From Bodo saltans (Eukaryota; Euglenozoa; Kinetoplastea; Eubodonida; Bodonidae): a stretch of DNA of 34,677 bases. Shown in pieces: positions 18,046 to 25,805 of the stretch. The DNA lies in assembly GCA_001460835.1 (NCBI GenBank), contig CYKH01000057.1:52576-87252 (forward strand), written 5' to 3'. Within the stretch, counting starts at the first letter, position 1; every line of letters begins with the position of its first letter. A program made the translations under genes and the position numbers. The notes under the pieces are model-generated. The model was not told where the DNA came from. It ran no database searches and worked only from the letters and a program-made list of their open reading frames with translations.

Positions 18046-19491
18046 ATGCGAAAGGTTGTGGTGGTGGTTGGTTGCGGTCTTGGGGGTCTCTCTGCGACCA
18101 TTGCGGCGACCTCGAGGGGCGCCAACGTGACACTCATTGAGAAAACGGAACGGATGGGCGGCAACAGCGCAAAGGCCACGTCTGGCATCAACGGGTGGGG
18201 CTCCCCTGCCCAACTTGCGGCCGGCGTCAGCGATGACACTGCGGACCTTTTCGCGGACGACACGCAGCGATCAGGCACAGGTGGCGTGAGCAGGGAGGAT
18301 CTGGTGCGCGTGCTGTCTGAGGAGAGCCGCGAGGCGATTGAGTGGCTCACCGGTCTCGGCGTTCCCCTGACGACGCTGAGCCAGCTGGGCGGCCACAGCC
18401 GCAAGCGGACGCACCGCGCTCCGGACAAGGCGGACGGATCACCGACGCCGATCGGCTTTACGATCATGCAGACACTGGAGCAGCACGTGCGTGGCGCTCT
18501 GGCCGACCGTGTGACGGTTGTGACGTCGACGGAGGCGCGTGAGCTGCTGCGCGAGGACGGCCACGTCGTGGGTGTTGCGGTGCGCGACGCGAGTGGCGTG
18601 GACTCAGAGATCCGGGGCGACGCCGTTGTGCTGTGCACCGGTGGCTTCAGCAACGACCACACGTCGAGCTCGCTGCTGGCTGAGTTTGCGCCCGAGCTGC
18701 TGTCGCGGCCGACGACCAACGGTGCGTTTGCGACTGGTGACGGCGTGAAGATGGCGCGGCGGATCGGCGCGTCGCTTGTGGACATGGACAAGATTCAGCT
18801 GCACCCGACCGGGCTTGTGAACCCGAAGGACCCCAGCAGCGCGACGAAGTTCCTTGGGCCGGAGGCACTGCGCGGGTCTGGCGGTGTGCTGCTGAACAGC
18901 GCAGGCCAGCGCTTCGTGGACGAGCTTGGTCTGCGCTCGGCCGTGACGGCTGCGATCCACGCTCAGGGCGACGAGTACGCTGGCAGCGGCGGGTGCTTGT
19001 TTGCGCACTGCGTGCTGAACGAGGCGGCTGCTGAGTTGTTTGGCCGCGGGATGCTTGGCTTCTACTGGAAGCGGATCGGCCTGTTTCGCAAAGCGGAGAC
19101 GGTGAGCGAGCTGGCGGACCTGATTGGCGCGCCTGAGGCCACGGTCCGAGCGACGCTTGAGGCGTACGCGGCTGCGGCTGAGAGTGGGAGGTGCCCGTTG
19201 ACCGGGAAGACCGTGTTCCCTGTCGTCCTCGGGACCGAGGGCCCGTACTACGTGGCGGCCGTGACCCCTGTGATCCACTACACGATGGGTGGGTGCGAGA
19301 TGACCGCGGACGGGGCGCTCATCGACGGCGCGACGCGAGTGCCGATCCCTGGCCTATTTGGCGCTGGTGAGGTGACTGGTGGCTTGCATGGAGCGAACCG
19401 CCTTGGCGGCAACTCTTTGCTTGAGTGCGTTGTGTTTGGTCGCCGAGCTGGTGCATCAGCAGCAGATTCGCAGTTGACTGACAGAGGATAG
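18046..19491 (+). CDS. Soluble FAD-dependent fumarate reductase (flavocytochrome c/Osm1 family)
   Basis: The product is 481 residues. The N-terminal VVVVGCGLGGLSATIAA is the FAD-binding GxGxxG fold, followed by the LIEKTERMGGNSAKATSGING substrate-loop element. The family's fumarate-binding and proton-transfer residues are all visible: His in LHPTG, Arg in VDELGLRSAV, His in IHYTMGG and Arg in GANRLGGNS. It should therefore reduce fumarate to succinate. It matches the length of yeast Frd1/Osm1. The better-known trypanosome NADH-dependent fumarate reductases add an N-terminal ApbE-like domain and a C-terminal cytochrome b5 reductase domain, and neither is present here. The electron donor is therefore unclear, perhaps free reduced flavin. 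I see no clear mitochondrial presequence and no PTS1 (it ends TDRG). Codon third positions are markedly richer in G and C than in neighbouring genes. Confidence 0.93.
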   Translation: MRKVVVVVGCGLGGLSATIAATSRGANVTLIEKTERMGGNSAKATSGINGWGSPAQLAAGVSDDTADLFADDTQRSGTGGVSREDLVRVLSEESREAIEWLTGLGVPLTTLSQLGGHSRKRTHRAPDKADGSPTPIGFTIMQTLEQHVRGALADRVTVVTSTEARELLREDGHVVGVAVRDASGVDSEIRGDAVVLCTGGFSNDHTSSSLLAEFAPELLSRPTTNGAFATGDGVKMARRIGASLVDMDKIQLHPTGLVNPKDPSSATKFLGPEALRGSGGVLLNSAGQRFVDELGLRSAVTAAIHAQGDEYAGSGGCLFAHCVLNEAAAELFGRGMLGFYWKRIGLFRKAETVSELADLIGAPEATVRATLEAYAAAAESGRCPLTGKTVFPVVLGTEGPYYVAAVTPVIHYTMGGCEMTADGALIDGATRVPIPGLFGAGEVTGGLHGANRLGGNSLLECVVFGRRAGASAADSQLTDRG

Positions 19492-19632
19492 ATCTTATCG
19501 TTGAGTCCATCGCATCGTTTTTATTGCGAACATCAAACTATTGAATGCTTCGTCGCACCCTACGCGTTTTTTTCGTGCTTTTAAGGGCAGCAAACTGTTT
19601 TTCTTTGAGTTTTCTGTTGCTGCACAAGGAAC

Positions 19633-19645
19633 GCTTTTTCCACAG
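19633..19645 (+). promoter_or_regulatory. Possible trans-splice acceptor for the CDC50-like gene
   Basis: CTTTTTCCACAG ends at 19645, 63 bases before the ATG at 19709. An alternative AG at 19661 or 19609 is possible, because pyrimidine-rich sequence extends from about 19560. Confidence 0.4.
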
Positions 19646-19708
19646 AGCCCTTCTTGATTAGAAAACGCGCAGCCGTTGTTTGCCCACCGTTACACACACA
19701 GAACATCT

Positions 19709-20917
19709 ATGGCACCCGCGTCATCAGATGCGTCTAAGGTGCGTCCTCACTCGTCGCTGCTGAAACAGCAACGACTTCCAGCTTGGCAACCGATCCTTAC
19801 CCCACCTCATGTCTCCGCATGTTTCTTAGTCACCTGCGCAATTTTCATTCCTTTGGGAGTTGTGATTTTGCAAGCCAACGACGATGTGATCGACGTGGAG
19901 TTCAGGTATGACCAAGTGAACGGATGCAGCAATAGCCACAACCAAGGGCTGGTGAACATTACCGTGGACAACAAAACGACAAGAATGGGGTGCTTTGTGA
20001 GCGTCGATTTTGATATTCCAGAGACAATGAACCCGCCGATCTATTTCTACTACAAGTTGACAAACTTCTTCCAGAATCACCGTAGATACTACGGCTCCCG
20101 CCTCGACCCCCAACTTGCTGGTGATCCGGCATCTTCGATATCGGACGCTGACCCTCTTGCCACGGTGGGTGACATGGGAGGGTCAATGGGGAACAGGTTC
20201 GTGTTGAATGGGGCGAATCGAAGCTACGGTGAGTTTGTCTACTCGCCCGCTGGGCTGATTGCGTGGTCGATGTTTAACGACAGTTTTACGCTGTGGAAGT
20301 ACCTTGACGCGACGCCCAACGCAAACTCACCGCGGCAGCTCATCTGCAACGGCTCAGATTTTTCCAAATATTCCAATTACCCATTGGGCTCCAACTACAC
20401 TGGCGGTTGCCATAAGAAAGGCATCGCGTGGCCATCAGATGTCGCTGATAAGTTCAAGATTCCATCGATGGGCGATAACGTCTGGTCTGCTCCATGGAAC
20501 AATTACGGCGGGACATCACTCACCACCAACGACGCGTACTACGCCAACGGTTGGTATGCCAATGAGGCCGGCCACCCTCTGCCTTCCGTGCTAGACGAAG
20601 ACTTCATCGTCTGGATGCGTTCCAGCTCCCTCCCCGACTTTAGAAAGCTGTACCGCGTCATTGATGTGCAACTTCCTGCAGGGACGTACCGGATGGACGT
20701 GCTGGAGTTCTTTGATGTCACTCGCTTTGGTGGCACAAAATCCTTTGCCCTGACGACGCTATCATGGTTAGGAGGTAAGAACCCATTCTTGGGAACTGTG
20801 TACCTTGCTGTAGGGTGTGTGTCGTTTGCAGCGGCGATTGTGTTTGGTGTGATCCACCACTTGTGTGGTGACCGAACTCAAAGGGCGATTGACGAGCTCA
20901 TGCACGATGCTCATTGA
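19709..20917 (+). CDS. CDC50/LEM3-family P4-ATPase (flippase) subunit
   Basis: The product is 402 residues, close to the family's usual 330-410. Two transmembrane segments, at about 30-55 (VSACFLVTCAIFIPLGVVIL) and 357-384 (GTVYLAVGCVSFAAAIVFGVI), flank a large exoplasmic domain. That domain has family signatures: the FIPLGVV exit from TM1, IYFYYKLTNFFQNHRRYYGSRLDPQL after the first disulfide region, paired cysteines, GIAWPSD, FIVWMRSSSLPDFRKLYRVID and the WLGGKNPFLG turn into TM2. Several NxS/T glycosylation sites are present. These proteins are needed for folding, ER exit and activity of P4-ATPases that flip phosphatidylserine or lysophospholipids inward. The partner is not in the window. 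The start is the ATG at 19709; the TTG at 19676 is in the leader. Confidence 0.95.
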   Translation: MAPASSDASKVRPHSSLLKQQRLPAWQPILTPPHVSACFLVTCAIFIPLGVVILQANDDVIDVEFRYDQVNGCSNSHNQGLVNITVDNKTTRMGCFVSVDFDIPETMNPPIYFYYKLTNFFQNHRRYYGSRLDPQLAGDPASSISDADPLATVGDMGGSMGNRFVLNGANRSYGEFVYSPAGLIAWSMFNDSFTLWKYLDATPNANSPRQLICNGSDFSKYSNYPLGSNYTGGCHKKGIAWPSDVADKFKIPSMGDNVWSAPWNNYGGTSLTTNDAYYANGWYANEAGHPLPSVLDEDFIVWMRSSSLPDFRKLYRVIDVQLPAGTYRMDVLEFFDVTRFGGTKSFALTTLSWLGGKNPFLGTVYLAVGCVSFAAAIVFGVIHHLCGDRTQRAIDELMHDAH

Positions 20918-21370
20918 GCTTAAACGTGTCTCAGGGCAGACGAAATATCACATGCTATGAAAGAAGGAAAGAAATCAAAATATTTTCTGACTCGCAAAAA
21001 AGAAAGTCTCACCATCAGTTGATTGGAATGGGCGGTTTTGTACTGTACAACACGATAGAAGAGAGTTATGTCGTGTGAAGGGTTGGCAGAGGCGAGAACG
21101 ACGAGGAACGCCTACGGCAATATGTGTCAGCGGTTGCATTTTTGCTTGACACACTTTTTCTGCACACCTTACTCACATCGTCGTCACTTTTTTTTTTGTC
21201 CCCCCTTTTATGTGCTTCCTCTCTGCGTGTGCTAATTTGCGTTTGCAAATTTCTCAACGGCTACCTACGGAACTGATTTGCAATTTGTTCTCTCGTTTCG
21301 CGCATTTTCACAACAAAACTGCTTGCGGTTGGTGACCTGTTTTTGTAGCAGCACACAAACAACAGAGGCC
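20918..21370 (+). other. Intergenic spacer, long pyrimidine and AG-free zone
   Basis: This 450-base spacer contains a T/C-rich block starting at about 21186. It is followed by roughly 160 bases without any AG dinucleotide until TTTTTGTAG at 21348. No ORF worth calling is present. Confidence 0.5.
21186..21348 (+). promoter_or_regulatory. Trans-splice acceptor with extended AG exclusion
   Basis: The poly-T and poly-C tract at 21186-21210 is followed by no AG until 21347-21348. The ATG at 21371 follows 22 bases later. Scanning from the tract to the first AG would select this site. Confidence 0.55.
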
Positions 21371-22120
21371 ATGGATTTCGATGGAATTGACGGAGGTGAG
21401 AGAGTCTCTTATGCCTCAATGAGAAGCATAGCACGCCAAGATATCCTCGGTTGTTCAGCAGACGGTCAGGAGCGTGGCGAGGCGTTGAATTGGCGAGCAG
21501 CCGTGAAGCGTCACCCTTTCTTCACTGAGGTAACCAACGCCGCGCAGCAGCAAGGAGAGGAGTTGGGGAAAGTCCTCGGAACTGCTGTTGGCGTATTGAC
21601 ATCCTTGGTCTCCCTGAGCGAAGAAGCATCATCGCACAAAGGCGAAGAGGGAGTAGATAAGGATACAGTCATGGCGACGAGCGAGGGCAATAATACGGCA
21701 GCGTTACTCCTTCAACAGCTCCATCTCCTCGTAGCGTTGTATCACAGCTCCCCAGTGCCAACCAGACGAGCTCTTAAACGAGCAACAAATGAGAGGCGGA
21801 CTGCCAACGAGAATGTTGCGCAGAACTCAACTGATGAAACTTCTGAAACGTTTTCAAGCGACGACGACGATGACGACGAGGAGGGTGATGACGATGGAAG
21901 CGCAGCAACCGAGAAACTCCGCGTTGCAATTCACTCCACGGTTCACGAAATCAAACGAGGGACGCTGAAGTCTCTGTTCAAATCGTGGAGTTCTGGTGTT
22001 GGGGGAAGTGCAACGCGGAAGGCAGCCCTTCAAACATTGGAGACGTTTGTGGACCAGAATCGCCCAGCCGCAGGAGGCAACGGTGGCACGGCGCCGCAAC
22101 AAAGGCTCGACGACTGGTGA
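21371..22120 (+). CDS. Hypothetical acidic protein
   Basis: The product is 249 residues and I do not recognise it. It starts MDFDGIDGGERVSYASMRSIARQ, has a predicted helical region near 45-90 and another at about 105-125 (LLLQQLHLLVALYHS). An acidic run of Asp and Glu (SSDDDDDDEEGDDDGS) lies near 161-176, followed by a helical C-terminal part (EKLRVAIHSTVHEIKRGTLKSLF). It has no signal peptide or membrane segment, so it is probably cytosolic or nuclear. The real start is the ATG at 21371 after the acceptor, not the upstream TTG. Acidic patches of this kind occur in chaperones and nuclear proteins, but that is not enough to assign a role. Confidence 0.7.
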   Translation: MDFDGIDGGERVSYASMRSIARQDILGCSADGQERGEALNWRAAVKRHPFFTEVTNAAQQQGEELGKVLGTAVGVLTSLVSLSEEASSHKGEEGVDKDTVMATSEGNNTAALLLQQLHLLVALYHSSPVPTRRALKRATNERRTANENVAQNSTDETSETFSSDDDDDDEEGDDDGSAATEKLRVAIHSTVHEIKRGTLKSLFKSWSSGVGGSATRKAALQTLETFVDQNRPAAGGNGGTAPQQRLDDW

Positions 22121-22166
22121 ACAGTAAGTACGTTGCGTAACATCAGCAACAGCAGTTAATTGCACA

Positions 22167-22206
22167 ATTTTCTTGTTCCTTTTTTTTTTGTTTTCCTCTT
22201 TGTTTG
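22167..22206 (+). promoter_or_regulatory. Pyrimidine tract entering the second gap
   Basis: This is a T-rich run broken by the gap. It is probably the acceptor region of the following quinone-reductase-like gene; the AG and start codon are hidden. Confidence 0.45.
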
Positions 22207-22506
22207 NNNNNNNNNNNNNNNNNNNNNNNNNNNNNNNNNNNNNNNNNNNNNNNNNNNNNNNNNNNNNNNNNNNNNNNNNNNNNNNNNNNNNNNNNNNNNN
22301 NNNNNNNNNNNNNNNNNNNNNNNNNNNNNNNNNNNNNNNNNNNNNNNNNNNNNNNNNNNNNNNNNNNNNNNNNNNNNNNNNNNNNNNNNNNNNNNNNNNN
22401 NNNNNNNNNNNNNNNNNNNNNNNNNNNNNNNNNNNNNNNNNNNNNNNNNNNNNNNNNNNNNNNNNNNNNNNNNNNNNNNNNNNNNNNNNNNNNNNNNNNN
22501 NNNNNN
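22207..22506. other. Assembly gap (300 N)
   Basis: This is exactly 300 N, a placeholder. The NQO-like gene lacks roughly 120-160 residues relative to its family, so at least about 360-480 bases are probably missing. Confidence 0.99.
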
Positions 22507-22836
22507 CGCGTGTTTGCCTTCCGTCGCATCTTCAGCGCCGAGCACCGTTACACTACCGGCCGGTTTATCGGCAAGCGTGCGATTCTCTCCATCACCACCG
22601 GAGCACCTGAGTCCAACTACACACGTGAGGGGGCGGGTGGGGATATGATGTCAGGCCTGCGGCACATCCACCGCGGCATTCTTGAGTTCGTGGGATTCTC
22701 TGTGTTGCGCCCCAACATTCTCTTCGCAGCACCGATGTCAACGGATGAGAGCCGTCAAGCGTTCCTAGTCGCGTGGGCTGAGCGTGTGTTGTCATTGCAC
22801 GAAGAGCAGCCCATCGACGTGGGACGCTTTGAGTAA
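22507..22836 (+). CDS. NAD(P)H:quinone oxidoreductase-like protein (flavodoxin fold), C-terminal part
   Basis: The frame is open from the gap edge to TAA at 22834-22836, giving 109 residues. GKRAILSITTGAPESNYTREGAGGDMM followed by RGILEFVGFSVLRPNILF matches the C-terminal half of the NQO1/MdaB/KefF-type flavodoxin fold: the strand with TTG, the Tyr-containing loop over the flavin, and the ILxFxGF strand. It would carry out two-electron reduction of quinones or related substrates with NAD(P)H and FAD or FMN. By eye the Tyr equivalent to NQO1 Tyr155 is kept, while the position of His161 is Gly. The cofactor-binding N-terminus is in the gap, so the subfamily and the start are unknown. Confidence 0.8.
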   Translation, partial: RVFAFRRIFSAEHRYTTGRFIGKRAILSITTGAPESNYTREGAGGDMMSGLRHIHRGILEFVGFSVLRPNILFAAPMSTDESRQAFLVAWAERVLSLHEEQPIDVGRFE

Positions 22837-23735
22837 TGCGTCTTTTCCCCTTGAAAACACCTTTTTAAACAACTGCTTGATGGTCCTTTCCAGCCTTCAG
22901 AAACAAAAAAAAAAAACCCCACAAATGAATAAGTGATGAACCTCGAAATGTTAAGTGATGTATTTTCGCAACTTTTGACGCGTGCCGATGCTCGGTTCGT
23001 TGTGCCCATATTTTGTTCTTTCTTTCCTCTATCCAACGTTCCAACATTCTCGGTTTCCTCACCAAGAAACTCTTGATTCCTAACAAATCCATCCTCCAGA
23101 ATCCGGCGTCCTCTTTCCTGTCCTCTTGTCTCATATTCTGATCTAGCCATCCATCGAACCATCCATCTATCCATCTATCTAGAGGTTTCGCAGGATGATT
23201 CGTATTCTGTTGGCCAATTGCTGTCCAGATAAGAAACTCACGTCTCAGCATCTTCTGGCTTCCAGCCGCTTATGCGTTGCGTCAAATTTACGCCGGCGGC
23301 AATGTCGTGATCTTCTTGTGTCGTAAGATCGTCTCCACGTCGCTTGCAAGGCGCATGAGATCCTTCATTGCAGTCACCTTCTCGAAAGAATAAGGCTAGC
23401 AATTTTCGTTTCCTTGGTGTGGTTAGCAGATCATTCTTGTGCAAACGGATTCCCATAGATGCAAATCTTGCGGATTTCTAACCACGAGACGGTCGCTGGA
23501 CATCGGCGGCACTTGTTTCTCTTTCCTTGGTGGACATCGGCGACGTCCAAATTTCTTTCAAAAATTGGTTGATCAATCCGTCGAATGACAATCGGATCGT
23601 TCAACGTAGCAAACTATTTTGTGAGAAAAACTGGAGCAAAACGTGAACCACACTCTTAACGTCAAAAAAGTAGAGTCGATCTCGTCAGTTTCTTGCAGGT
23701 TCGTTCTTTTATTATTGTCTTTGCATCAACATAGG
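22837..23735 (+). other. Intergenic spacer of about 900 bases
   Basis: It contains an A-run near 22905-22916, short tetranucleotide repeats at 23141-23184 (units of CATC and TCTA) and two copies of TGGACATCGGCG about 34 bases apart near 23497 and 23531. The minus-strand ORFs here are low-complexity and unconvincing. No RNA gene is recognised. AGs at 23698 and 23734, after T-rich stretches, are candidate acceptors for the next gene. Confidence 0.45.
23141..23184. repeat. Imperfect tetranucleotide microsatellite (ATCC/ATCT units)
   Basis: Repeated CCATC and CTATC units with interruptions form a degenerate microsatellite in the spacer. Confidence 0.6.
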
Positions 23736-25580
23736 ATGACATCAACAGCAACGAAATTCATCGCACATCCGACAGAGGTCGTGGATGAGGCGATCAACGG
23801 CTACTGCACCATCAACAGTGCTCGCGTCGTGCGTCTCACCGGCACAGGCGTCGTCGCCCTTCGCAAGGTCCACCCCAATCGCGTTGCACTTATTTGTGGT
23901 GGTGGATCTGGCCATGAACCGGCGCACATTGGATTTGTTCGAGATGGGTGCCTCACTGCTGCAGTGTGTGGTAACGTATTTGCGTCGCCTCCCATTACCG
24001 ACGTTGCCGCTGCTATTCGTTATATTGATCAAGAGCAACGAAAGCAGTCGCAAGGCTCTGAGCTGCCGCCTCGTGGTATTCTCGTGGTAGTGAAGAACTA
24101 CACGGGAGATGTGTTGAATTTTGGATTTGCTGTGCGTGAAGCCGCAGCTCGGGGCGTTTCGATTGAGATGATAGTCGTCGGCGATGACGTTGCGTTTGGG
24201 TCAGACCACGATGGCCGCCGTGGCGTTGCAGGAACTGTGCTGCTGTATCAGTTGCTCGGTTGTGCCGCTGCGGAAGGGCTTGACGTCTCAGAGTTGGTGA
24301 AGTTGAACACGTCGATTTCGAAGCACCTCGTGACCTTCGGCGCCTCTCTGAGCAGCTGCACCATTCCAGGCTCCCAGCGGAACAAAGACGTTGCACACGG
24401 CACTGTGGAGCTCGGGCTTGGAATTCACGGGGAGAGAGGCCTCGAGGTGATGCCTTTTGTTGACTTGAGCTCTGTGGTAACTCGCGCTCTAGAAAAACTT
24501 CTCGAGAAGGAAGCAGCAGTCTGCCCCAAGACCGGCAAAGAAGATCATTCTGCCTTCTTGCTACTCAATAACCTCGGCTCCACAACCGACCTGGAGATGA
24601 GCGTGACTCTCACCCACACTTTTAAGTTGCTTGAGGCTCGTGGTGTGCACGTGGTGCGTGCCGCAGTTGGTCGATACATGACAGCGCTGGACATGCACGG
24701 CATTTCGTGGACCCTACTACGCCTACCAAATCACTCTGACCCCATCCTGAGCAACCACCTCCTCTCCCTCGCTGATTACGAACCTTCCTTTAAGTTGGGT
24801 GGTGACTGGATTCCTCTTTTGGCCCCGGCAACCAATGCTGCGGACTACCGTGTTGATATCGGAGAGCGAACAAGCGAGGAGCTCCTTGCGGCCTTACTAG
24901 CGAAACAATCAAGCGCACTGGAAGGGGTTGCCTCGCCTGCAGCAGCAGTGCATTGGCTGCATGTGCTCAGGAACCTTGAAACCCAGGGGGATTATTTCAA
25001 CCAACTTGACGCAAAGGTTGGTGACGGTGACACTGGTTTTGGTGTCATGCGCGCTTGCCGTGGAGCTGCCACAATCGCGTCCCGTCTCCCTTGGAATACC
25101 GACCTCCCAGGCTCACTCCGCTTGGTGGCGCATGTTGTTGCGGATGCTTTCGCTGGGTCATCAGGTCCACTGTACGGCACCTTCCTCGTTGCCGTAGCGG
25201 AAGGCCTTCCCGATACAACCGAAGGCATCGACGATGCAACTTTATGCCAGTTACTACGCGGCAGTTTTATTCGAGGCAGCGAAGCGGTCAAGTCGTTAGG
25301 TCGCGCAGAGAAGGGTGAACGGACCATGGTCGACGTTCTTGAGGGCGTGATGGCTGCGGAAGCGGTTCACAACGCAACCACTGTTCCTGCACTCTTTACC
25401 GCAGCCGCCTCAGCTGCTCGTGAGGCCGCCGATCACGTGAAGACGCTGCGCGCAACAAAGGGCAGATCCCGCTACTTGGGAGGAAAGGAGATCGGGGAAG
25501 CAGACCCTGGATGTGAATTGGTGTTTCAGTGGCTTTCATTGGCTGCAGCCTCACTGTCTGCCGCCAAGTCTTCGGCTTGA
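23736..25580 (+). CDS. DAK: Dihydroxyacetone kinase (DhaK-DhaL single-chain, ATP-dependent)
   Basis: The product is 614 residues, with both kinase domains in one chain as in fungal DAK1/2 and animal TKFC. DhaK (about 1-330) has CGGGSGHEPAHIGFV at about 54-68 and VKNYTGDVLNFGFA. It also has VVGDDVAFG, and GIHGE at about 229-233 with the His that binds the substrate as a hemiaminal. DhaL (about 395-610) has KVGDGDTGFG near 427, whose Asp residues coordinate Mg-ATP, and the AGSSGPLYGTF loop. It phosphorylates dihydroxyacetone to DHAP, feeding glycolysis. Some members of this family also act as FMN cyclase. The C-terminus KSSA is not a PTS1, so a cytosolic rather than glycosomal location is likelier. 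The ATG at 23736 is used; the upstream GTG lies before the candidate acceptor AGs. Confidence 0.95.
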   Translation: MTSTATKFIAHPTEVVDEAINGYCTINSARVVRLTGTGVVALRKVHPNRVALICGGGSGHEPAHIGFVRDGCLTAAVCGNVFASPPITDVAAAIRYIDQEQRKQSQGSELPPRGILVVVKNYTGDVLNFGFAVREAAARGVSIEMIVVGDDVAFGSDHDGRRGVAGTVLLYQLLGCAAAEGLDVSELVKLNTSISKHLVTFGASLSSCTIPGSQRNKDVAHGTVELGLGIHGERGLEVMPFVDLSSVVTRALEKLLEKEAAVCPKTGKEDHSAFLLLNNLGSTTDLEMSVTLTHTFKLLEARGVHVVRAAVGRYMTALDMHGISWTLLRLPNHSDPILSNHLLSLADYEPSFKLGGDWIPLLAPATNAADYRVDIGERTSEELLAALLAKQSSALEGVASPAAAVHWLHVLRNLETQGDYFNQLDAKVGDGDTGFGVMRACRGAATIASRLPWNTDLPGSLRLVAHVVADAFAGSSGPLYGTFLVAVAEGLPDTTEGIDDATLCQLLRGSFIRGSEAVKSLGRAEKGERTMVDVLEGVMAAEAVHNATTVPALFTAAASAAREAADHVKTLRATKGRSRYLGGKEIGEADPGCELVFQWLSLAAASLSAAKSSA

Positions 25581-25732
25581 CGCCGAATCAAATAAACACA
25601 CATCAATTAATGCGTACACAATCGAACAGTGCATGAATCGCTTTTATTTTCTAGTGTCTTCCTGTACGTCTGACTTCATTCGTTGTGTGAAGTGTTTTGT
25701 TTTCTGTGCATTGCAAAATAAATTAAGTGCGT

Positions 25733-25755
25733 GTTCTCTTTTTCTCTTTGACAAG
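25733..25755 (+). promoter_or_regulatory. Trans-splice acceptor for the cap methyltransferase gene
   Basis: A pure pyrimidine stretch at 25733-25749 is followed by AG at 25755, with another AG at 25763. The first ATG is at 25806. The GTG at 25755 overlaps the acceptor and is not the start. Confidence 0.6.
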
Positions 25756-25805
25756 TGACTGCAGCAACGCAAGTGGCGACAAACAAACAAGAAACAACAA
25801 AAGTT

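Noticed and set aside
18604-19278. 224-codon minus-strand ORF within fumarate reductase
   Set aside because: It is caused by GC-rich codons of the forward gene. All catalytic motifs are on the + strand, and the reverse product is Arg/His/Gln-rich with no domain.
22755-23251. Minus-strand ORFs with Trp/Arg-rich starts
   Set aside because: The DRWMVRWM-like start comes from the tetranucleotide repeat read in reverse, and they run into the NQO-like gene or an A-run. They are shadows, not genes.
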